Shown here one piece after another: positions 8,260 to 18,026 of a stretch of DNA of 64,000 nucleotides. How positions within the stretch are numbered: position 1 is the stretch's first letter; every line of letters starts with the position of its first letter. The notes under the pieces were generated by a model that searched no databases, was not told the origin of the DNA, and worked only from the letters and a program-made list of their open reading frames with translations. Source of the stretch: Chloroflexota bacterium. GTDB taxonomy: Bacteria; Chloroflexota; Anaerolineae; UBA4142. The stretch covers positions 32,436-96,435 of the forward strand of contig JACRMI010000088.1 of the NCBI GenBank assembly GCA_016215025.1. The letters run 5' to 3'. Position numbers and translations under genes: made by a program.

Positions 8260-8814
8260 TCATACGCCTAACGCTTCGGCGTTCTCTTTGAGGGCTGTAA
8301 TCACGTTGCCGATATGTTCGTCCAATGGCACGCCAAGCGCCTCTGCGCCTTTGGCAATATCCTCGCGATTCACGCCGCGCGCAAATGCCTTGTCTTTCCA
8401 TTTCTTCTTGACGGACGAAACTTCCACGTCGGCGATTTTCTTGGATGGGCGAACCAGTGCGACGGCAATAATCAGCCCGGTCAATTCGTCCACCGCGTAG
8501 AGCGTCTTCTCCATCGGCGTCACGCGTGGAATGTTAAGCGCATCACCATGCGACCAGACGGCGCGCACCAAGTCATCCGGCCAGCCACGCTCTTTGAGAA
8601 TCTCGCCATCCTTTTGCGGATGCTGGTCTGGGAATTTTTCAAACGCGAGGTCGTGGATGAGACCGATGTTGCCCCACAAGCTTTCGTCCTCGCCGAATTT
8701 GCGGGCGTACCATTTCATAGCGGTTTCTACGGCGACGCAATGCTTACGCAGCAAATCGCTTTGCGTGTACTCGCACAGGAGTTGCCACACTTGCTCACGA
8801 TTGAGTGGATTCAT
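8260..8814 (-). CDS. HD-domain metal-dependent phosphohydrolase
   Basis: The protein is 184 residues from the ATG at 8814, chosen because GGAGGCAA precedes it directly. HD-family residues are visible: HCVAVETAM, GLIHDLAFEKFPDQHP and WSHGD, then DELTGLI. Proteins of this size and pattern are common stand-alone HDIG hydrolases, usually acting on nucleotides, with no assigned substrate. The downstream side has a GC-rich hairpin (about 8218-8250) that could terminate it. Confidence 0.82.
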   Translation of the reverse strand: MNPLNREQVWQLLCEYTQSDLLRKHCVAVETAMKWYARKFGEDESLWGNIGLIHDLAFEKFPDQHPQKDGEILKERGWPDDLVRAVWSHGDALNIPRVTPMEKTLYAVDELTGLIIAVALVRPSKKIADVEVSSVKKKWKDKAFARGVNREDIAKGAEALGVPLDEHIGNVITALKENAEALGV

Positions 8815-8962
8815 TTGCCTCCATTTCTGATTTGGAATGTTGGTAATGGCTCGCATTATCACCCAAACCTAGCCATGCGTCAATCTGCGCTCTCGCACTC
8901 CCATACTCAAATTGACTAGCAACATTCCCTGGATTATACTCACACCATCCTCGGAGGACGCG

Positions 8963-9799
8963 ATGCCATTGTTCAAACCCAACATTGCGAATCTTAAAGC
9001 CAGGCGTGACATCACCGGTCTCGTTCAAGCTCTGACGATTCGCGATCCGGACATTCGTCATGCGGCGGCAGTTGCGCTGGGTGAGTTGAAAGCAACCAAG
9101 GCGGTTGCTGCCATCGTCGGCATGTTATTGGCAAGCGACAGCACACGCGGTGAGCGAATTGCAGCCGCAACCGCGCTGGGCAAAATCGGCGACGAATCCA
9201 CCATCGACGCGTTGGCGCAAGCCAGCGAAACGAGTCGCGAGCGTGAACACGCTTCCATCGACGCAGCGCTCGAATCGCGCGATCCAAAGTACCGCCATAA
9301 TTTGTACGTCAATCGGATTTCGGCGGACGAATTTGAACTGCGCGCGGCAATTGCGCAAGCCATTGGACACATTGGTGGCGGGCGCGCCATTCAAGCGTTA
9401 GCGGAAATGTTGGCGGCGGAAAAAGGTGCGATGGAAGGCAGTGTCAAGCAAAGTATTCGTTCCGCAATGTCCACAGCGGCAGCCAAGTCCGACTCGTTGC
9501 CCGCAATATGCCAATCGATCAAACACCCATCAGCAGAAGTGCGGTATTGGGCGGCGAACTGCCTCGCCGAATTCAACGTTCCGACGGCTATCGATGCGTT
9601 GTTGCGCGTGGCGTACGATGAAAACGAAAACTTTGACGTGCGCCAAATTGCGTTGATGGGTTTGGGACGCATTGGCGACGCGCGCGTCATCCCTTACATC
9701 GAAGATTTGCAAGACGACGCGAATCATGGCATCGCACGGGACGCCAAGCAATGCCTCATGGCGATTCGAGGACGCCTGCCGCGCCGGACCATTGAGTGA
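8963..9799 (+). CDS. HEAT-repeat (PBS lyase-like) protein
   Basis: The protein is 278 residues from the ATG at 8963, behind CGGAGGACGCG. It is built almost wholly of helical repeats of the form IRHAAAVALGELK, RIAAATALGKIGD, LRAAIAQAIGHIGG, VRYWAANCLAEF and VRQIALMGLGRIGD, the HEAT/PBS-lyase type. Such repeats form a solenoid for protein binding; there is no catalytic motif. No signal peptide is seen, so it is probably cytoplasmic. Confidence 0.85.
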   Translation: MPLFKPNIANLKARRDITGLVQALTIRDPDIRHAAAVALGELKATKAVAAIVGMLLASDSTRGERIAAATALGKIGDESTIDALAQASETSREREHASIDAALESRDPKYRHNLYVNRISADEFELRAAIAQAIGHIGGGRAIQALAEMLAAEKGAMEGSVKQSIRSAMSTAAAKSDSLPAICQSIKHPSAEVRYWAANCLAEFNVPTAIDALLRVAYDENENFDVRQIALMGLGRIGDARVIPYIEDLQDDANHGIARDAKQCLMAIRGRLPRRTIE

Positions 9800-9815
9800 A
9801 AAAAGCCAATCCTCA

Positions 9816-9844
9816 TTGACGAACCCTGGTATCCGTGTTAGAAT
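9816..9844 (+). promoter_or_regulatory. Promoter of the peptide ABC transporter operon
   Basis: TTGACG (9816-9821), a 17-nt spacer, then TAGAAT (9839-9844). The leader to the start codon is about 145 nt and contains a strong GGGAGGTGA motif near 9915 far from any long ORF, as in the LysM leader. Confidence 0.6.
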
Positions 9845-9997
9845 CTTGCCATCGAGAATTTGTTTTTCCCCGCTTTCGATGCAACCCAACCTTCAATAGC
9901 AAACCTCGTTCGAAGGGAGGTGAGAACCATCCAGCAATAACCTCAAATCCAGTTAAACCAGAGTTGAACGACGCGCGATTATTAAGGAGGAGAAGTA

Positions 9998-11872
9998 ATG
10001 CACGCACGTAAATTGGTTCTATTGTTCTCTCTGTTCATCGGATTGATTGTTCTAGCCGCTTGCGCCGCTCCAACGGCAGCACCGGCTCCCACAAGCGCCC
10101 CAGCGGTATCGTCTTCGTCGTCCGCTGCGCCCGCGCCGACGACGGCGCCAAGCTCATCCGCTTCATCGTCCGCCCCGGCTTCGAGTGCCCCAGCTTCATC
10201 GTCTTCATCGGCTGCACCGGCACCGACGACGGCCGCAAGCTCATCCGCTGCCTCATCGCTGGCGGCTTCATCCGCTGCATCGACTGCAGCCAAGAAGGGT
10301 GGCACCGTTACCATGGTCGCCTGGCAAGAGCCAGAGCATCTCAACTGGGAACTCGGGACCCAAACGATTCTCGGCGACGTTGCCGATTTCTGGTCCGAAG
10401 GTTTGCTCAACACCAATGAAAAAGGCGAATGGGTACCCGTTCTCGCGACCGAAGTACCATCCACCAAGAATGGTGGCGTGAGCGCCGATGGCAAGACGAT
10501 CACGTATCATCTGCGAAAGGGTGTCAAATGGCACGATGGCTCCGACTTTACCTGCGCCGATCTCCAGTTCACGCTCCAAGTCATCAAGACGCCTAACAGC
10601 GGCGCACTGCACACGGCTCTATTCACCGATGTAGATAGTGTTGAATGTCCCGATCCGAACACCGCCGTCATCAAAATGAAGAATTTCTTCGCGGCATGGC
10701 TCACGTTGTTCAATGGCAACTATCTTGCTGCGATCTTCCCCAAGACGGCAGGCAAGCCGGAAGACTTGAAGAACTGGGCATTCAACCGCAAGCCAATCGG
10801 CACCGGCCCATTCCAAGTGACCGAATTTGTGACCGGTGATCACATCACGCTCGTCCGCAATGAGAAATATTGGCAACCGGGCAAGCCGTATCTCGATAGA
10901 GTGATTATCCGCATCGTGCCCTCATCCGAAGTCGCCAAGCAGTTGATGAAGAATGGCGAAGCGGACATTATGTGGAACAATACCGAAGCGGACATTCCCG
11001 AACTTGAAAAGATGACGAACGTCAAAGTATTCAACGCCTTGCAACCGGGCGGCGAGCGCTTGATCCTCAACACGGTCAAGAACGCCGATCCCTCGGATAA
11101 CAAAACTCCGCACGCAATCCTGGGTGATGTCAAAGTTCGCCAAGCGATTGCGTTCGGCATCGACAAGAAAACCATCATCGACAAGTTGCTCTTTGGCAAA
11201 GCATTGCCGGGCAGCAGCGAGTTAAATGCCGATCCGTTCAACTGCACCGAGATCAAAGCGTACGCCTTTGATCAAGCCAAAGCCAAGCAATTGCTCGACG
11301 AAGCGGGTTGGAAAGCGGGGTCCGATGGCATCCGCACGAAAGATGGTCAGCGCTTGCGCTTGAAATACCAGACGACCACCGGTAACAAACTGCGTGAAGA
11401 TTCGCAGGTGCTCATCGTCGAAAACATGAAAGCCATTGGCGTCGAGTTCTTCATCGAGAATCAGCCATCGTCGCTTTTGTTAGGTGGTTGGGCAGCCAAC
11501 TCGCCGCGCAAAAAAGGCAACTATGACGTCTTGATGTACACGACCAACTCCAGCATCGATCCGCACAATCAAATGAACACGTATTTCAATTCCAAGTCCA
11601 TTCCGTCGCCGGAGAATCAAGGCGGCGTCAACTACAGCCGCTGGAACGATCCGCAGACCGATCAATTGATCGAAAAAGCGGGCACGATTCCGGACTGGCC
11701 ACAGCGCAAAGATTTGTACTGCCAAGCCGCCGCGCGCGTTGTCGATGGCGCATCGCACATCTATCTCTATCAGCGGTACAAACTGCACAGTTTCAACGTC
11801 CGCGTCCAAGGTTGGATCGCTACACCCTGGCTCGGACCCGCATGGAACGCTGCTGATCTCTGGGTTAAATAG
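9998..11872 (+). CDS. ABC transporter substrate-binding lipoprotein, family 5 (peptide/nickel type)
   Basis: The protein is 624 residues. A lipoprotein signal (LIGLIVLAACAAP-type, Cys22) follows the strong AAGGAGGAG site. Residues about 25-95 are a low-complexity Ala/Ser/Pro/Thr linker that probably spans the cell wall. The rest is a family 5 solute-binding protein: VTYHLRKGVKWHDG-like motif, PIGTGPFQV, then KVRQAIAFGIDKKTII and AKQLLDEAGWK. It would capture oligopeptides or related solutes outside the cell for the two permeases that follow. No ATPase gene is adjacent, so the importer must borrow one from elsewhere. Confidence 0.92.
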   Translation: MHARKLVLLFSLFIGLIVLAACAAPTAAPAPTSAPAVSSSSSAAPAPTTAPSSSASSSAPASSAPASSSSSAAPAPTTAASSSAASSLAASSAASTAAKKGGTVTMVAWQEPEHLNWELGTQTILGDVADFWSEGLLNTNEKGEWVPVLATEVPSTKNGGVSADGKTITYHLRKGVKWHDGSDFTCADLQFTLQVIKTPNSGALHTALFTDVDSVECPDPNTAVIKMKNFFAAWLTLFNGNYLAAIFPKTAGKPEDLKNWAFNRKPIGTGPFQVTEFVTGDHITLVRNEKYWQPGKPYLDRVIIRIVPSSEVAKQLMKNGEADIMWNNTEADIPELEKMTNVKVFNALQPGGERLILNTVKNADPSDNKTPHAILGDVKVRQAIAFGIDKKTIIDKLLFGKALPGSSELNADPFNCTEIKAYAFDQAKAKQLLDEAGWKAGSDGIRTKDGQRLRLKYQTTTGNKLREDSQVLIVENMKAIGVEFFIENQPSSLLLGGWAANSPRKKGNYDVLMYTTNSSIDPHNQMNTYFNSKSIPSPENQGGVNYSRWNDPQTDQLIEKAGTIPDWPQRKDLYCQAAARVVDGASHIYLYQRYKLHSFNVRVQGWIATPWLGPAWNAADLWVK

Positions 11873-11950
11873 TTCGATAGTCGAATAGTCAATAGTCGGG
11901 TGGTCGCCAGACTGCCCGACTAGACGACTAGACGACTAGGTGACTAGCAG
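11873..11950. repeat. Short-word array (TAGTCG / GACTAG) between transporter genes
   Basis: The gap holds iterations of CGATAGTC, then CGACTAGA repeated, roughly mirrored around GGTCGCCAGACTGCCC, so it can form a long imperfect hairpin inside the operon. Confidence 0.6.
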
Positions 11951-11963
11951 ACGATCCGACGCT

Positions 11964-12971
11964 ATGACAACTTATATCATCCGTCGATTAATTCAATCTA
12001 TACCGGTGCTGTTCATTATCAGCATCGTCGTGTTCGGGCTGATCCAAATCGCACCGAATAATCCATTGTCGGCTTATCAAAACAATCCGAATATTACGCC
12101 GGAAGATTTGCTGCGTCTGGAAGAAGAGTACGGTTTGCGCGATCCGATTCACATCAAATACCTCAAATGGCTGAGCCAGACGTTGCAGGGTAACTGGGGC
12201 GAATCGTTTGTGACGCATCGCCCCGTATTAACAGAAATTGGCGATCGGCTGCCGAATACACTTTATCTTTCGTTGATTGCCTTTGTGCTCGCGCTCGTCA
12301 TCGCGCTGCCGTTTGGCGTTATCTCTGCCGTGCGCCAGTATTCCATCTTCGATCACATCGTCACGACGATTGCGTTCATGGGGCAATCGATTCCGATCTT
12401 TTGGTTTGGTCTCATTCTCATTATTGTTTTCTCGGTGAATTTGCAAAATCCACTCGCCGGAACAGCGCTCTTTCCGCATCCTGCGCCGCTGCCACTTTTT
12501 CCCGGCGGCGGCATGGTCACGTTGACGGATAACCCGCCTGAACCGTTAGTCGATCGCATTTGGCATTTGGTCTTGCCCGTGTCGATGCTGGCCATATTTC
12601 AACTCGCGCAGCACGTGCGCTATATGCGCGCCGGTATGCTCGACGTTTTGAAAATGGATTACGTGCGCACGGCGCGGGCAAAGGGTCTGCGCGAACGCTG
12701 GGTCATCGTGCGTCATGCGCTAAAGAACGCCGCGATCCCGCTGGTCACGATTATCGCGCTAGAGATTCCGGCTCTGTTCAACGGCGCGCTTTTTACCGAA
12801 ACGATTTTTTCGTGGCCTGGCATGGGACGACTCTTTTTCGCCAGCGCCGAGCGCGGCGATTATACGGTTTTGATGGGCATTCTGATGATTAGCGCGACGC
12901 TCATTATCTTTTTCAATCTCGTCGCCGACGTTGTCTATGCCTTTCTCGATCCAAGGATTCGATTCGACTAA
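11964..12971 (+). CDS. ABC transporter permease, DppB type
   Basis: The protein is 335 residues from the ATG at 11964 (MTTYIIRRLIQSIPVLF), the classical DppB/OppB N-terminus. There are six membrane segments and the EAA loop DYVRTARAKGLRERWVIVRH, which contacts the ATPase, plus the conserved FNGALFTETIFSWPGMG near the end. It forms the membrane channel with the next gene for peptide uptake and overlaps it by one base (TAATG). Confidence 0.92.
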   Translation: MTTYIIRRLIQSIPVLFIISIVVFGLIQIAPNNPLSAYQNNPNITPEDLLRLEEEYGLRDPIHIKYLKWLSQTLQGNWGESFVTHRPVLTEIGDRLPNTLYLSLIAFVLALVIALPFGVISAVRQYSIFDHIVTTIAFMGQSIPIFWFGLILIIVFSVNLQNPLAGTALFPHPAPLPLFPGGGMVTLTDNPPEPLVDRIWHLVLPVSMLAIFQLAQHVRYMRAGMLDVLKMDYVRTARAKGLRERWVIVRHALKNAAIPLVTIIALEIPALFNGALFTETIFSWPGMGRLFFASAERGDYTVLMGILMISATLIIFFNLVADVVYAFLDPRIRFD

Positions 12972-13891
12972 TGACTCAAGCAACCGTTACCACACCCCAA
13001 TTTGTTTTCGAGCCGACGATGCGTCAGGATACGCTCTTGTCGATCACGTGGCGACATTTCCGCAAGCATCGCTTGGCGCTGATCGGATCGACCATTTTGG
13101 TATTGTTGATCCTGGGCACGATTGTGATTCCCATCGTCACCAACTATGATCCTGGGAAGACGCACATCCTCGATAAATACTTACCGCCCTCGTTCGATCA
13201 TCCCATGGGCACGGATGGCTTGGGGCGCGATATGTTGGTTCGCTCGATGGATGGCGGACGCATTTCGTTGTTGATCGGTTTGCTCGCGATGTCGCTCGCC
13301 ATCATCATTGGAACGACGTTCGGCGCGCTGGCTGGTTTCTACGGCGGCTGGCTCGACAATATTCTGATGCGCATCGCCGACATCATGCTCACCATGCCGA
13401 CCCTGTTCGTCGCGATTCTACTCACGCAATTGCTCCGCGCCGGCGTTGTCCCATTTCTCAGCGCGGGTATTATTCCGATCGTGCTCGTCATCGCGGCAAC
13501 CTCGTGGATGAGCGTGGCGCGTTTGGTGCGCGCGTCGTATCTATCGATCAAGCAAAAAGAATTTATTGAAGCGGCGCGTTCCTCCGGCTCGAAAAATTTT
13601 CGCTTGATGCTACGGCACATTCTGCCCAACGCGATGAGTCCGATTATCGTGGCGGCAACCCTCCGCGTTGGCGCGGCGATTATCACGGAATCCGGTTTGA
13701 GCTATCTCGGCTTTGGCGTTCAGCCGCCCACGCCAACGTGGGGCAATATGCTGCGCAACGCTCAATCGGAAATGGACTATGCGCCGTGGACCGCCATTTT
13801 TCCCGGTCTCTTTATCTTCCTCACCGTCATCGCCGTCAACTACATCGGCGATGGTTTGCGCGACGCGCTCGATCCGCATCATGTAGAGTAA
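12971..13891 (+). CDS. ABC transporter permease, DppC type
   Basis: The protein is 306 residues. DppC/OppC features are the N-terminal WRHFRKHRLALIG segment, HPMGTDGLGRDMLVRSMDGG, and the EAA loop EFIEAARSSGSKNFRLMLRH followed by ITESGLSYLGFGVQPPTPTW. It pairs with the upstream DppB-type permease. A GC-rich hairpin follows immediately, and no DppD/DppF ATPase genes are present. Confidence 0.92.
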   Translation: MTQATVTTPQFVFEPTMRQDTLLSITWRHFRKHRLALIGSTILVLLILGTIVIPIVTNYDPGKTHILDKYLPPSFDHPMGTDGLGRDMLVRSMDGGRISLLIGLLAMSLAIIIGTTFGALAGFYGGWLDNILMRIADIMLTMPTLFVAILLTQLLRAGVVPFLSAGIIPIVLVIAATSWMSVARLVRASYLSIKQKEFIEAARSSGSKNFRLMLRHILPNAMSPIIVAATLRVGAAIITESGLSYLGFGVQPPTPTWGNMLRNAQSEMDYAPWTAIFPGLFIFLTVIAVNYIGDGLRDALDPHHVE

Positions 13892-13892
13892 T

Positions 13893-13914
13893 GGAACGCT
13901 GCGGCGAGCGTTCC
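13893..13914 (+). terminator. Hairpin after the permease gene
   Basis: 8-bp perfect stem (13893-13900 with 13907-13914), 6-nt loop, starting two bases after the stop codon. There is no T-tract, so it may be an mRNA-stabilising or repeat hairpin rather than a strict terminator. Confidence 0.5.
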
Positions 13915-13975
13915 CTACGTAGGGCGCGTTCGCCGTAACGCGCTCGCACGACGACGCATCCAATCTACAATTTCA

Positions 13976-14884
13976 ATGCAATCAATCATGTTCCGCATGA
14001 GAATTGCGAATTTACTTTTTGGCAAGCATTTGTTGGCAATTGCAATATTTGCCGTGATACTTGTTGCTTTGCCATTGTTTGCGATTCAACCCAAGCGCGA
14101 AAATCCAGTCGATCAGGTTTTTGATGGGAGTAGATTGACCGACCCCGAAAATAGAATTGTGCAAGGGGCTTGTCAACGAGATTACATTTCGTCAAGAGCG
14201 ACACCAAATACATCATTTGCGTTGAACACTTGGATGGAGATTGTTGGTCTTGATGGACACACGACCATGTGTTTATACGCCAGAATGAAACCAACTCAAT
14301 GGCAATTTTCTCCAGATGGTCGATACCTTTACACTTTCACCTTAATCAATCACAATTGGGCGTACAATGTCTACCAAATTTCAACAGGTAAAGATGTCTG
14401 CGATGGTCGTGGTGATGAGAATCGGGTGCGTTGGGACAGCAATTGTCCTCCCATAAGACTAGCTGACGGTAGGTGGTGGTCAGGAATCTTTCCTGATGTC
14501 GTCCTGAAAACCAGCAACTCCGATTTATGGAAGTTGATAAATGCTTCTTCATCTTTTGTTGATCCTATGATGTCTCCAAATGAAGAATGGGTCGTTGGCA
14601 AGTCACGCCAATGGTATGTTGCAAGTTCCGATGGCAAGATCATAAAACAGTTTTCGTTGCCGTATTCGTATAAAGATAGAACTGCCTGCGGTCAGAATTC
14701 GGGCTTGATTGCGTGGCGCGCTGATTCAAAGCAATTTGCTATGATTCAAGAAACTGACAAGATGGCATTCGTTTGGAGCATCGAGGATGATGGAAGTATG
14801 CACCAAGTCGAAGCTATTACGCTGGAAAGATGCACGTCTATATTGAAACTGTCCCCGGATGGGAAAATAATCACCACGCGATAA
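13976..14884 (+). CDS. Membrane-anchored protein with a WD40/TolB-like propeller
   Basis: The protein is 302 residues. One N-terminal membrane segment (LLAIAIFAVILVALPLFAI) precedes a domain with repeated W.FSPDGRYLYTFTLI, MSPNEEWVVG, IAWRADSKQFAMIQ and LKLSPDGKII elements, which are typical blade strands of WD40/TolB-like propellers. Only four or so blades are evident, fewer than a full propeller, so part may be divergent. The DNA is visibly more A/T-rich than its neighbours and no ribosome binding site is visible. Function unknown. Confidence 0.65.
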   Translation: MQSIMFRMRIANLLFGKHLLAIAIFAVILVALPLFAIQPKRENPVDQVFDGSRLTDPENRIVQGACQRDYISSRATPNTSFALNTWMEIVGLDGHTTMCLYARMKPTQWQFSPDGRYLYTFTLINHNWAYNVYQISTGKDVCDGRGDENRVRWDSNCPPIRLADGRWWSGIFPDVVLKTSNSDLWKLINASSSFVDPMMSPNEEWVVGKSRQWYVASSDGKIIKQFSLPYSYKDRTACGQNSGLIAWRADSKQFAMIQETDKMAFVWSIEDDGSMHQVEAITLERCTSILKLSPDGKIITTR

Positions 14885-14903
14885 ATCGCGCACTAGAAAC
14901 TCG

Positions 14904-14930
14904 CGACGCATCCGATAGGTGCGTCGTTTT
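14904..14930 (+). terminator. Intrinsic terminator
   Basis: 9-bp stem with one T-G wobble (14904-14912 with 14918-14926) followed by TTTTTGTTT. Confidence 0.8.
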
Positions 14931-15003
14931 TGTTTGGAACATGACGTTGTGATAGAATACCCGCAATCTCTAATCTCCAATCTCTATCTCTTCTGGAGTT
15001 ACC

Positions 15004-16332
15004 ATGAACTGGAATCTCATCCGTGAACAGACCACCGCCATCCTCCAAGATTTACTTCGCTTCGATACCACCAATCCGCCCGGCAACGAAACACCTTGCA
15101 TCGAACACATCGCCGCGCTGTTGCAACGCGATGGTATTGAATCGACGATTTTGGAATCGGCACCGGGACGCGGCAATCTCGTCGCGCGATTAAAAGGCGA
15201 TGGCACGCTGCCGCCAATCATGCTGATGGGGCATGTCGATGTTGTGCCTGCCGAAGCCGACAAGTGGGAACATCCACCGTTCTCCGGCGAAATTGTCGAT
15301 GGGGTTGTGTGGGGGCGCGGCGCGACCGATATGAAAAACATGGTCGCACTCGAATTGATGGTTTTCATGCTGCTCCAGCGCGAAAACGCTCCGCTCAAAC
15401 GTGACGTGATCTTGATGGCAAACGCCGACGAAGAAACCGGCGGGCGCATGGGCGCAGCTTGGATGGCGCTGAATTATCCCGACCTTATCCGCGCTGAGTA
15501 CGCGATCAACGAAGGCGGTCCGACGAGTTTGGTCATCGACGGCAAAGTGTTTTACGTTTGCTCGACCGCCGAAAAAGGATCGGCGCGCTTCACCGTGCGC
15601 GGACGCGGCTCGCCCGGTCATGCCTCGCTGCCGCAGCGAAATAATTCGATCTTGCCACTGTCGAAAGCGTTGGTCAGACTCATCGAGACGCCGCTGCCGA
15701 TTCACATTACTAAATCCGCGCGCGGACACATCGAAGCATTAGCACACAGCGTCGATGGAACGCATCGCCAAAACTTGCTCGGCTTGCTCGACGAATCGAC
15801 CCATCACGATTCGCTCGTTGCGCTGCCTCTACCCAGTTCGACCAAACGGCGGCTCTCGTCGAGTTTGCGTAACACCGCGACGCCGACGATTCTCAAAGCG
15901 GGTACCAAGATCAACGTGATTCCCGCCGAAGCGGAATGCCAAGTCGATTGCCGCATTCTGCCCGGCACCACGCTCGAATCGTTGGAACAGGAATTGCGCG
16001 CCGTCGTCGGCGACCAAGTCGAAATCGATTTTGGTCCCGTGTATCCCGCGCTCGAATCCGATCCCGACTCGCCGCTGTTTGAAACGATTAGACAAGTCGT
16101 TAGCGAAATCGAACCGGGCGCAGAGTTGATTCCTGGGATGATTACGGGCGGAACGGATGCCAAGAGCGTGACCAAGCTGGGAACCAAGGTGCTTGGCTTT
16201 ATGCCGCTGCGCTACGAAGGTCGCGGGATGACGGGACTCGCGCACGCACACAATGAACGCGTTAGCATTGCCAATCTAGAGTTTGGGGTACGGGTGTTAT
16301 ATGAAGTGGTGAAGAGATTTTGTATCGCGTGA
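15004..16332 (+). CDS. M20 family metallopeptidase (ArgE/DapE-like)
   Basis: The protein is 442 residues, behind TCTGGAGTTACC. Co-catalytic zinc motifs of the M20 family are in order: MLMGHVDVVPAEADKW, WGRGATDMKNM, NADEETGGRMGAAW and a final GLAHAHNERV. The insertion between catalytic halves (GSARFTVRGRGSPGHASLPQ) is the usual dimerisation domain. Members cleave dipeptides or deacylate amino acids in the cytoplasm. It sits next to an M28 peptidase and downstream of a peptide importer, which fits a peptide-catabolism role. An array of the words GCGTGATGCGTGGTGCGT separates it from the M28 gene. Confidence 0.9.
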   Translation: MNWNLIREQTTAILQDLLRFDTTNPPGNETPCIEHIAALLQRDGIESTILESAPGRGNLVARLKGDGTLPPIMLMGHVDVVPAEADKWEHPPFSGEIVDGVVWGRGATDMKNMVALELMVFMLLQRENAPLKRDVILMANADEETGGRMGAAWMALNYPDLIRAEYAINEGGPTSLVIDGKVFYVCSTAEKGSARFTVRGRGSPGHASLPQRNNSILPLSKALVRLIETPLPIHITKSARGHIEALAHSVDGTHRQNLLGLLDESTHHDSLVALPLPSSTKRRLSSSLRNTATPTILKAGTKINVIPAEAECQVDCRILPGTTLESLEQELRAVVGDQVEIDFGPVYPALESDPDSPLFETIRQVVSEIEPGAELIPGMITGGTDAKSVTKLGTKVLGFMPLRYEGRGMTGLAHAHNERVSIANLEFGVRVLYEVVKRFCIA

Positions 16333-16390
16333 TGCGTGGTGCGTGTTGCGTGAATCAAAACGGAACACGCACCACGTAACACGAGTACCT
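16333..16390. repeat. Short-word array (GCGTGATGCGTGGTGCGT ... ACACGCACCACGTAACACGA)
   Basis: Imperfect iterations of a GTG(A/G/T)TGCGT word, followed by an inverted version after AATCAAAACGGA. Near-identical arrays occur at about 3805-3870 and 45905-45985. Confidence 0.75.
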
Positions 16391-16399
16391 GGAGGACAC

Positions 16400-17758
16400 T
16401 TGGATATTACAGCTCTCGACAAACAACTCATCGCCGAAGCATGGACATCGCCTGATATGTATCCCAACTTGGAAACACTCGTCGATTTTGGCAGCCGCTT
16501 TGCCGGATCGCCCAGCGAAGCTCAGGCGCGCGATTTTATCCAGCAGAAATTTCACGCGTACGGCTTGAAGCAACTTCACCTCGCGCCATTTGATTACCTT
16601 GGTTGGTATCGCGGCACATGCGGACTCAATATCGTCGCGCCGGTGCAACGCGCGATTGATTCGATTTCGCTCGTGTATTCACCTTCGACGCCGGTCGGTG
16701 GTCTACGCGCTGCCATCATCGATGTTGGGATGGGCACGGAGAAGGAGTACGCCGCAAAGAAAGACAAGCTCGCGGGCAAGATCGTCATGTGCTCCAGCGC
16801 AAATCCGGAAGAGGGACGCCAGCCGCATCGCCGCGAAAAATACGGACGCGCGGTCGACGCAGGCGCAATCGGATTTATTTACGCGCGGCATTTGCCCGGC
16901 GGCTTGCCGGAAACTGGCTCGCTGCGTCCCGGTCGATTGGGCGAAATTCCTGCCGTCGCTATTTCGTACGAATCAGGGTTCGCACTCAAGCGTCTGATCG
17001 ACAAAGGCGAAACGGTCGTCACGCTCGACGTGCAGAACGATTCGCATCCGACCGTCGCATACCACGTAATTGGCGATGTGCCGGGCAAAACCGATCAAGT
17101 GATTCTTGTCGGCGCGCATTACGACGGGCACGATATTGCGCAGGGCGCGATGGACGATGGAACGGGAACGTGCATGGTGCTCGAACTCGCGCGCTTGTTT
17201 GGTCCGCTGCGTGGTCAACTCAAACGCACGATTCGATTCATGGGCATTGCGTGCGAAGAACTTGGCGTGCTCGGCTCGACCAAATATGTAGAGAACAATC
17301 GCGGCAAGCTGAACGACATTGAATTGATGATTAACCTCGATGGCGCAGTGGGTAACGGTGCGAAAGGATTTGCGACGAGCGGCTTGGACGATGTCGAATC
17401 GATCTTGCGAAAAATCGCCAAGGAAACGCGCTATCCGCTAAAACTCTCCGAAAAAGTCGTGACCGCCTCCGACAATTTTCCTTTTTTCATGGAAGGCATT
17501 CCTGCGATCATGATGACGGCGCGCGAAGAAAATCGCACCCTGGGTCGCGGCTTTGGTCACACGGCGATGGACACGCTCGACAAGGTGAACGAGCGCGACA
17601 TGAAGGAATGCGCAATGGTGGCCGCGCGCGTTCTGCTGCGCCTCGCCGAATGGGACAAGCCGATTGCTCGCCGCCGCACGCCGGATGAAATCAAAGCGAT
17701 TCTTGTGTCGCAGGACTTGGAGCAGCCGTTGAAGGCGCAGGACAAGTGGCCTTTTTAG
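16400..17758 (+). CDS. M28 family aminopeptidase with PA domain
   Basis: Starting at a TTG at 16400, placed 3 nt after GGAGGA, the protein is 452 residues; the open frame upstream is repeat array. Residues of about 110-220 form a protease-associated domain (AGKIVMCSSANPEEG, GAIGFIYAR). The M28 zinc ligands follow: LVGAHYDGHDIAQGAMDDG, MGIACEELGVLGS, INLDGAVG and a distal FGHTAMDTLDKV. No signal peptide is seen, so it is probably cytoplasmic. It would release N-terminal amino acids and forms a pair with the M20 peptidase upstream. Confidence 0.87.
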   Translation: MDITALDKQLIAEAWTSPDMYPNLETLVDFGSRFAGSPSEAQARDFIQQKFHAYGLKQLHLAPFDYLGWYRGTCGLNIVAPVQRAIDSISLVYSPSTPVGGLRAAIIDVGMGTEKEYAAKKDKLAGKIVMCSSANPEEGRQPHRREKYGRAVDAGAIGFIYARHLPGGLPETGSLRPGRLGEIPAVAISYESGFALKRLIDKGETVVTLDVQNDSHPTVAYHVIGDVPGKTDQVILVGAHYDGHDIAQGAMDDGTGTCMVLELARLFGPLRGQLKRTIRFMGIACEELGVLGSTKYVENNRGKLNDIELMINLDGAVGNGAKGFATSGLDDVESILRKIAKETRYPLKLSEKVVTASDNFPFFMEGIPAIMMTAREENRTLGRGFGHTAMDTLDKVNERDMKECAMVAARVLLRLAEWDKPIARRRTPDEIKAILVSQDLEQPLKAQDKWPF

Positions 17759-17957
17759 CGCGAGAGCGTTTGGAACGCGAAACTCGCGAAAGGACGGCGC
17801 GTCTTCGACTCGATGCTCTGCATCGAACTATGGACGCGCCGTCACGAAAACCGCGAAAGGAAGCGTGTTATTCGCTTGGAGTGTTTCAAGATGAAAGAGA
17901 TCAAAAGATGAGGTGAAGATAGGAGCAAGGACGATTGTACCGAAAAAGAGAATGAGT

Positions 17958-18006
17958 CTGGTTTTCTTTCGCGGCTTTCGGCAATTTCGAGGTTTTCGTG
18001 TTCCAA
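17958..18006. repeat. Short-word array TTTCGCGGCTTTCGG.. (copy 1)
   Basis: Iterated TTTCG(C/A)GG/TTTTCG words directly upstream of the GxxExxY gene; copies 2 and 3 lie at about 18486 and 20288. Confidence 0.75.
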
Positions 18007-18026
18007 AGACTTTCACGGAGGCAAGC